Assembly (NCBI RefSeq): GCF_932294415.1
Contig: NC_065544.1
Span: 30,333,210-30,397,209 of the forward strand
Length of the DNA: 64,000 nucleotides
Source of the DNA: Quercus robur
Taxonomy: Eukaryota > Streptophyta > Magnoliopsida > Fagales > Fagaceae
Direction: 5' to 3'
Shown here: one piece after another, positions 61,476-64,000 of the stretch
Position numbering within the stretch: position 1 is the first letter of the stretch
Layout of the letters: each line of letters begins with the position of its first letter
The notes under the pieces: generated by a model
Seen by the model: the letters and a program-made list of their open reading frames with translations, nothing else
Database searches by the model: none
What the model was told of the DNA's origin: nothing
Translations under genes and position numbers: made by a program

Positions 61476-61540
61476 TGCTTGGGTGTGCATATGTGCACAT
61501 GCATACGCAGGTGTTGACCATGCATGCGCATGCCTACAGG
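61476..61540. repeat. CATGCATG-type block 4
   Basis: GTGTGCATATGTGCACATGC and CCATGCATGCGCATGCC occur within 65 bp. They lie in front of a 28-bp tandem repeat (CTGACTCTCCTTAGTATAAA-type) at about 61556-61610. Confidence 0.7.
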
Positions 61541-61689
61541 CAAAAAAACCCTAGCTAACTCTCCTTAGTATAAAATAGCTGACTCTCCTTAGTATAAAAT
61601 AGTTGCAGAAGGCCTCCAAATCTTCAGAAAACATATTCTAAGCCCAAGAAACACTCTATAAGGTCCCCAAATGGCAAAATTCACTCCTT

Positions 61690-63060
61690 TAGAAGTTTCG
61701 ACATGGATTAAGAAGCTTAGTCCCTATTTCAAAGATGCATCTTGGTCTCTCTGGCATTCCTTTCTATCATCATATTAGAGTGAACAAGCTTCTTCTCCGA
61801 GCTGTTACTAAATTTTGGATCCCTACTTGACATGTCTTCCAATTCAATGGCATGGAATTATGCCCCGCTCTTGAAGAATTTGGTGTAATCATGGGCGAGC
61901 CCGACTTTGGTACCATTATTCTTCCCACTTTTGAAGAAGATCTCTCTAACCTGGCTCATCAACTCTTGGGGGTTCCTCTAGCTATGGCCAAAAGATGGTG
62001 CACACTTGATAAGTTGAATGTTTACATGGTTTTCAAGTATTTTTCTTAGTAGGATGTCCCTTTCATCGAGGTGAAGCATTCTCAATATCTCAATGCTTTT
62101 TGTCTTTGCATCCTTGAGAGGTACTTCTTGGTGCATGAGACACCTTATGTGGACGGGGAAGCCCAATTATCATTATCTTGGCTGAAACTCTCAATGGCTT
62201 GGATGCCATTCATAAAGGAGAAGTAATATTCTTTGCGGGGGGTCCTTTCCTCCTTCAAGTATAATCCCTAACTTTTGCCTAAATTCTCAACCTAGCGGGA
62301 TTCCTCTAATTTTTGCATGGATTGCCTTTCTGTTTTCAATCCATCGAGGTTCTTTATATTGTCTTTGAATATTTCTCTATCTTTTTCCTTTTTATCTCTC
62401 ATTTTTTTGCTCAACACTCATTCTTTCTTCTTTTTCTCCTTTAGATATGGCTATATGAGAGGCTCCAGTTGCTTCATCCTCCCACTGTTTCTCCTAGTCA
62501 ATATCTGCCAAAGTATTATTGTGACCATAAGCCCAAAAATAAGGAAATGGATCCTACCGAGTTCACTTAATTCCTAATGCATCTCTCCCCTTTAGGTGTC
62601 CAATGGGTGGTGGAATGGGGGTGCATCACGGACATGGTCAATCGTGGCTTCAAGGATAATTGTGTTCTTTTGGTTGGGCTTTTTCTTTGCTCTTACTACT
62701 TTACATGTCGCATTGCGAGGCAATTTGGTGATCGTTAATGAGCTCCTAGTGACGATAGTTCCTTCCATACCTTGGCATTTACTAAGAGGGTCTTGGGCAG
62801 AATTCGCGAAACTTGTTCACAGAGGATGATAACTAGGGATGTCCGCTTTCCTCAATTCCTCTATCCAACTTCGAGGTACAAGGATTGGTTATCCACTAAC
62901 ATGAGGTTGGTTTATAGGGAAGAGAAGGATTACAAGAAGTCAAACAAAAGAGAAAGGACTGATTTGACTACATTGATATGCCACAAATTTTACTTTTCTG
63001 CACTTTATGATTCTCATGTCTTTTCTTTTGAGTTTAATAAAGGATTGGAAAGTTCCAAAT
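61690..63060 (+). pseudogene. Broken DUF7745-like (PMD-related) coding region
   Basis: Segments with FNGMELCPALEEFGVIMG, LAHQLLGVPLAMAKRWC, later VLGRIRETCSQR and RFPQFLYPTSRYKDWLSTN follow the order of plant proteins labelled DUF7745, a PMD-related family found next to retroelements. Intron-like stretches with CTTTTGCCTAAATTCTCAAC and TAGCGGGATTCC lie between. It is broken in several places. It is in the same orientation as the PMD-like region and the LTR that follows, and was probably carried by a mobile element. I treat it as a fossil. The family name is from memory. Confidence 0.5.
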
Positions 63061-63279
63061 CTCCCATGGAAAAAATTTATTATCTTTTAATTTGAGCAAT
63101 AAAAGAATCAACCATTTTATTATCTTTGCTTATTGTCTTTATTTTTCTTTTCTTCATTTTTCTTTTCTTTTTTCTGTGCCATGTAACTTTTTCCCATGAC
63201 GTTCTTATGAGAATTTTTGCCATGCCCATGGTCTTTTCCCCTATCTTTTGCCTAGATCGCCCTTTCGGGATTTCAACCT
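63061..63279. other. Spacer before the terminal LTR
   Basis: T-rich, with TTTTGCCTAGATCGCCCTTT near 63247, a word that resembles the intron-like phrases of the preceding DUF7745-like region. Confidence 0.4.
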
Positions 63280-64000
63280 TATTAGGACATATGTGATTTG
63301 ATGTTAGGAACATATGTCAACATTTTATGTAATTGGCTAATCCTTTGACAAAACGCACTCTACTTGTAATTGGGTAGATTTAGGATGAGTTTAATGCTTC
63401 AAGAAATAAGGTTTCAAGTTCAAGTGTTAAAACCATGCAAGTTTGTCCAAGAATCAAGTGAGAAAGTGTAGGATTTTAAAGCTCGACAGCTAGCATCTAT
63501 CGAGGTTTAAAAGCTACTGAAGCTCGTGACTTGACAGCTAGCTCGATAGATGGCTATTTATCGAGGTTTATGAAATTCAGTTTTTCAATCTGATTTTCAT
63601 CCAATCCGTGAATGTATGTTTGAGCTTTTTTTTTTCACAACCCTAAACATAAATAAGGATTATTTTAAGGGCCGTAAAAGGTTATGCACAGTTGCATAAG
63701 AGCACAATTCCACAAGTGTGAAGAAAGGTGTGACCGGAAATCTAGTTTGCCCTAGTTCTTCTTTCTCTTAAAGAAGTTGCTGTGTTTGTACACCGTAGGG
63801 TTTTGTGACCAAGCAACTTCATGATTTTCATCATGTGATGAACTAAAGAACTTTGCAGCCAACATCCTTCTCAAGTTGGTGATCAAGTCGCGTATTGGGA
63901 TCCACGCAATTGGTTATTCACGTTCTGGGAGCCGTGCATTGAAAATAAGAGATTGTCACTACTGAACAAGTCCAATTAGGTATTGGGGTAAGGGTTTAAC
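63280..64000 (+). mobile_element. LTR, cut by the window end
   Basis: It starts TATTAGGACATATGTGATTT and continues TGTTAGGAACATATGTC, ATGTAATTGGCTAATCCTTT and GACAAAACGCA, the same order as the solo LTR at 43166-44295 read on its own strand. The two copies have diverged visibly, so they were not recent sisters. TCGATAGATGGC-type motifs recur near 63490-63570. Whether an internal region follows lies outside the window. Confidence 0.8.

Overview
The window is nuclear DNA of a flowering plant. Its genes have introns and are sparse (six protein-coding loci in 64 kb). The intergenic DNA is AT-rich and dense in plant mobile elements: Tourist/Harbinger-type MITEs, Helitrons, hAT and CACTA ends, tRNA-derived SINEs, LTR elements and a LINE scrap. 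The repeat families, notably LTRs full of TCGATAGATGG-like and CTCGCGA-like motifs, look like those of woody rosids. Fagaceae (oak, chestnut or beech) is my best guess from memory; no search was possible.

Layout. 0.7-5.2 kb (+): a four-exon gene for a small plastid-type membrane protein. 6.1-13.9 kb (-): a complete seven-exon amino acid permease (AAP) gene, convergent with the first. 14-22.9 kb: gene-free, with a foldback element just upstream of AAP, 140-bp tandem repeats, a reverse Helitron with a duplicated 5' end, a LINE fragment and a Harbinger MITE. 23.1-25.6 kb (-): a complete alpha-tubulin gene (450 aa, four exons). 28.1-32.4 kb (-): a two-exon gene for a putative plastid protein with an acidic stretch and two membrane segments; its 3.6-kb intron carries a SINE with a perfect 14-bp target duplication. 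33.5-37.3 kb: a Helitron, a second Helitron 3' end and a Harbinger element. 39.4-41.0 kb (-): an intronless FBXO7-like F-box gene (SKIP22 type). 46.1-48.0 kb (-): its duplicated, broken paralogue, split by a MITE. The DNA between the two paralogues is a cluster of MITEs plus a solo LTR nested in one of them. 48.1-51.3 kb: more MITEs and a hAT-like element. 52.5-53.2 kb (-): a two-exon LEA_3-type stress-protein gene. 53.8-54.9 kb: a second solo LTR with a clean 5-bp duplication. 55.4-64 kb: repeat-derived DNA with an antisense LTR-like block, blocks of CATGCATG-type sequence, a decayed array of CCACTGAGGGA motifs, broken segments resembling the plant mobile domain (PMD) and a DUF7745-like domain, and an LTR running off the end.

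The genes are unrelated housekeeping, transport, proteostasis and stress genes; nothing suggests that they work as one system. The points most worth following are two introns that share a GC-AG donor, the pseudogene/MITE chronology, the MITE family with expanding internal minisatellites, an orphan snRNA-type promoter (USE plus TATA) ending in a T-run, and the PMD/DUF7745 region with its CATGCATG blocks and GAGGGA array. All splice models come from reading frame, splice dinucleotides and remembered family sequences, not from transcript data.
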